From Vanilla planifolia (Eukaryota; Streptophyta; Magnoliopsida; Asparagales; Orchidaceae): DNA of 64,000 nucleotides. Below the pieces are notes generated by a model. It was not told the DNA's origin and did no database searches. It was given only the letters and a program-made list of their open reading frames with translations. How positions within the stretch are numbered: the first letter of the stretch is position 1; each line of letters begins with the position of its first letter. Both the position numbers and the translations under genes were made by a program. Shown in pieces: positions 60,901-64,000 of this stretch. The stretch covers positions 8,183,527 through 8,247,526 of the forward strand of contig CM043870.1 of NCBI GenBank assembly GCA_023846275.1, in the 5' to 3' direction.

Positions 60901-62931
60901 ATGCTTAACCAAACTCTCCTTAGGTCATGCATGGAATGTCTGAACTATAAAGAAATGCCATTCTCCTTAAGGGATTATGGTGATATTCTCATAATATTTG
61001 TAGTTAGATATGCCTCCTAGTAAACATTATTTCCTTAAATTTTCAGTCAAGAGAGCTTAACTTTTTATGAAAAGTGAACTTTCATAATCAAAATAATATC
61101 AAAAAGCAAGAAAATGAATTTAAGTTGTTTTACTTTGAAAGTTGTAGTGATTTTCCATAAATTTCTTGACTTTTACTATGAGCTGTCTTGCCATTTGTTT
61201 ATGTTGGCATAGTTTAGAATTAATATTTGATTTGTTGTCTTATCTTTCAATCCCTTTTTATTTTAAGGCCAAAGGTTCTTCTAGTGGTACTTCTGCAACA
61301 ACAACTACTGTCACAAATCAGGTTAGAGCAGTCTTTGGCCCTGTTAGATTGAAATTTTTAGTGTTCTCGAGATTTCTTATATGTGGATCATTTAATGAAT
61401 GACGTGCTTTGTGACGTGTACATGAGCTTAACAGGGAATTTACTAATTTTTAATTATGTATTGGTGTTGAAGCACTTCATGCTATAGGTTATAACCAGCT
61501 TCTCTTCGGGCAATTTCTTGTGGATTTGCATTTCGTAGAAATCTAAGGATTTACTGCATTAGTTTGATTTGCAATTCTATCTTTGGACATTTGCTGAAAT
61601 TTATAAACCAGGTAAAATTTTATACTAAGGGTTTTCTTTTGTTATTGTTTTAAATATTGAATAGTTGTGCATTCTTTGTTACAACTTTTTAATTCTTTTG
61701 CTTTTTATAATTTTGAGGTAAAGGTTTTTGGTAGTATGAGTTTGCACAGTAAAAATGCTGCCATGCATTACTATAGGTCCATCAAAGTGTTCCAACCATA
61801 AGCATCACTTGAGTAATTTGTCTATCATTGTGAATTTAGTAATGTTGCCATTCAAATCACACCTAAAATGCAAACCACAAAAATAGAGCATAAAAGAACT
61901 TGGACATGCATCTGACATGTGCAAGTTTGTGAAATACCAAAAGTAAGATAACTGGCATGTACAGTGGCCATATTCCTTTTCAATCAATTGCATCCATTGA
62001 GAATTAGCAATTTGTGAGTTGAGTCGAGCACATCATGTTCATAATTAGTAGTGAACATAAATTGAGGTAACTTTTGTGTTTTTTTGGTTATATTTTTTGG
62101 TTGGTAAATTCTTCTATATCTGCATGTTTAGAATGAATCAAGCTGATCTTATACATGACAAAAAAAGCGTCCTATAGAATGATTAGGCTAATTAGTTCAA
62201 TGCAAATAGTTGTTTGGTGTCATGGCGGATAAGTTCTAACCTTGGGGAAGTTGGATAGAATTTTAGATGCATAACTTTAATGGCCACTACTGCACTTTCA
62301 AACTCTATTCCTGGACTGCTATATAAGGCTACTAGTTCGCAACCTTAGGCATTGTTGGATGACTTGTATGACTTTAGGGGAAGCTTGCTGCCATAACAAT
62401 TTTTTGGTTGCATTACTTGTTCTAGAGATAAAATAGCTAGGTTCCTGTTTTGTTCAGTTTTATTATTGATTTGTGGAGGTGAAGTTTCTCATTTTATCAT
62501 TTTGAATCACAGGAAAATACTTGTGCTTTCATTTCATGCCATCTTCTGTGAATATATGTTCCATCTGCCATTTTTGTGCACTCAATAAATAAGTGTTGTT
62601 CATGGGTTAAATTTGATTATTTTATCTATAGTCTCCAGCTGCAAGTTCTACACCTGCTATCCTTTCAACTCCTGCACCAACTCCTGCACCAACTCCTGCA
62701 CCAACTCCAGCAGCAGTGCAACCAACCCCAGCTTCGTATGTATTTTTCTGCTTTTTTATGCTATGATTTTTAATTTTGAAGTGTGACGATTTGCTGTGCT
62801 CCTTTTCTATGTAATAAACTGTTCTATTTAGTTTTTTGTACTCCTTTCATCCTTTAACTTTCCATTTGAAGCAGGGTTACTACTACCCCACCAACTTCCA
62901 TGGAGACATCAACTCCTGCACTTACATCATC
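57959..62931 (+). CDS. RAD23: RAD23, ubiquitin receptor / DNA repair protein (5' part)
   Basis: Five exons are visible: 57959-58024, 58476-58637, 61268-61321, 62632-62735 and 62875-62931 (147 codons plus two bases). The frame is open, the introns are GT-AG, and the last donor is GTACGT. Residues 1-76 form the ubiquitin-like domain: [17 protein letters not shown], then [34 protein letters not shown] and FIVVMLRK. Next come a Ser/Thr/Gly linker, a Pro-Ala-Thr repeat and another Thr/Pro linker. This is the plant RAD23 layout; the UBA1, XPC-binding and UBA2 domains should follow but lie beyond the window. RAD23 binds the proteasome through its ubiquitin-like domain and ubiquitin chains through its UBA domains, and partners RAD4/XPC in nucleotide excision repair. 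The first four introns match the domain layout. I saw no further exon in 62932-64000. Which of the plant paralogues it is cannot be told. Confidence 0.93.
58638..61267 (+). other. RAD23 intron 2 (2.6 kb)
   Basis: A long AT-rich intron separating the ubiquitin-like domain exons from the linker exons. No repeat pair, transposon domain or RNA gene was recognised. Confidence 0.55.
62668..62712 (+). repeat. Coding 12 bp minisatellite (Pro-Ala-Pro-Thr repeat) in RAD23
   Basis: The unit ACTCCTGCACCA is repeated three times with little change and ends with a variant copy, encoding (T)[15 protein letters not shown]. It lies in the flexible linker after the ubiquitin-like domain, where length varies among RAD23 proteins. 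Confidence 0.88.
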
Positions 62932-64000
62932 GTACGTTACTTGTCCTTTGAATGCTGCTTATTGAAATATGAATGTATTATTCCTCGAAATCTCCCAACC
63001 AAGTTCATTATTGGAATGCATGAAAAATTTTTCTTTCACCAAACTTGGTGACGAATACTCGCAGTTTGGTTGGCAAGATTAAAAATATCATTGGAAAGGT
63101 TCAAGCACAATATTTATTTCTGTTACTTTCTTGCTTTTTGGGTATTTGTCCTGTATTTTATATTCCTGGTTTTTTTTCTGTCATTTCCTTTTTTGGAAGT
63201 CAGAATTTTAAGTGTATCTTACGGCTATTGAAATTGATGAAGTTTCTGGATTTTGCCTTTTCAGGTGAACGTTTTTTTAGACAAACATGATTTTCTAAAT
63301 CAACAAATCCCTGAGTTGCAAGGCTTAGTTATGTGCCAAAATGTTTTAGACAGTTTTCAATTAACTAAAATTTTGAAATAGAGAAAGTTGGTGATATAAA
63401 TATTATTTTATTTTTTATTTTCTTCGAGTTTTGAAAAGTTAAGGATTTGTTTTGAAAGTCACGGTGCTATTATTTACTTTGGAAAGCATTTCTTTATGTG
63501 ACCTACCCAAAATGTTTGTTTAACTCAAATAATATCACGTGGAATCTAAACCACCCACACATGTTTGTATGGTAAGTTTAAACATAAGATATTTAAAGCA
63601 AAATAAACTATTAAAATAGATAAATGTTATTATAACAGTTTACTTTTTGTACCATTCAGTACTATTGTTTTGAATTAATAGATTATTACGTACTATAACA
63701 GCTGTGCTAATTGGTCTTAAAAGCTTAAAATGATTTGATGCTCTTTCTGTTGACCTAAGAAAGACCATTTGGGTTTATGAAAATAAATAGATTTTTCCAG
63801 CTTTAAAGTTAAAGAGAATTTTAGCTAGTATTTTTTTTATGCTACTAACGAAGATACTTGATACTTAAGAAGCTATCATTTTGGTATTTGATTATGTGCT
63901 TTTTGTCATGACATACTTGACATGTGAGTTCCTTTTTTGAAAATGACTTGGAACATTCTGAAAGATTATATGCTTGGACTTCCTAAGAAATGATGAGTAT
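62932..64000 (+). other. RAD23 intron 5, running off the window
   Basis: Follows the donor at 62932. No acceptor joins the open frame to a RAD23-like sequence before the window ends. A tempting acceptor at about 63264 (TTTTCAG) gives an immediate stop in the required phase. The rest is AT-rich with nothing recognised. Confidence 0.5.

Noticed and set aside
62576-63290. Open frames across RAD23 exons 4-5 and following intron
   Set aside because: The Leu/Gln-rich frame is the out-of-phase reading of the PAPT repeat, and the later ones are intronic.
63255-63290. Possible RAD23 exon 6 after a TTTTCAG acceptor
   Set aside because: In the phase required after 62931 it reads straight into a stop and does not resemble RAD23.
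1-64000. CRISPR array, bacterial operon or prophage
   Set aside because: No regularly spaced short repeats, no Shine-Dalgarno-linked gene runs, and all supported genes are intron-bearing plant genes.

Overview
This is a stretch of plant nuclear DNA, most likely from a non-grass monocot. The evidence is spliced genes with GT-AG introns, strongly AT-rich intergenic DNA packed with decayed LTR retrotransposons and LINEs, and a gene (the IST1-like one) whose coding sequence is GC-rich with many C/G-ending codons, as is common in monocots. The species cannot be named from this sequence. I built the exon models by hand from reading frame, splice sites and recalled family conservation; no transcript evidence was available.

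Four protein-coding genes can be supported. (1) 5368-6811 (+): an IST1-like protein of 393 aa in four exons (ESCRT-III / multivesicular-body regulator). (2) 7483-13028 (-): a small, probably plastid-targeted membrane protein of 208 aa in two exons, split by a 4.9 kb intron. (3) 43933-56722 (+): CASP, a Golgi coiled-coil tail-anchored protein, 18 exons and 664 aa as modelled. (4) 57959 to beyond 62931 (+): the 5' part of RAD23, with a ubiquitin-like domain and a Pro/Ala/Thr-rich linker; its UBA and XPC-binding domains lie beyond the window. The four genes act in unrelated housekeeping processes: endosomal sorting, an unknown plastid role, Golgi tethering, and ubiquitin receptor / DNA repair.

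Between genes 2 and 3 lies about 30 kb of nested transposable elements. The main one is a decayed Ty1/copia element (21936-33679, +) with about 1.77 kb LTRs and recognisable gag, protease, integrase, RT and RNase H remnants. Its left LTR is interrupted by a 3.6 kb solo LTR of a different family (23073-26698) with a 5 bp target duplication (GTTTT). That solo LTR itself carries a 304 bp near-identical inverted duplication. Downstream lie a broken LINE (about 33.9-39.2 kb, +) interrupted by LTR-like sequences in both orientations, and a decayed Ty3/gypsy element on the minus strand (about 39.3-42.3 kb). Older LTR-like repeats lie at 1-1690, 14.7-16.3 kb and 18.6-21.8 kb.

I found no bacterial-type system, CRISPR array, rRNA or tRNA, and no convincing new biological system. 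The most noteworthy items are the fold-back structure inside the solo LTR, the dated nesting order given by a matching uninterrupted LTR, recent intronic tandem duplications in CASP, and the alternative ends possible for CASP and the IST1-like gene.
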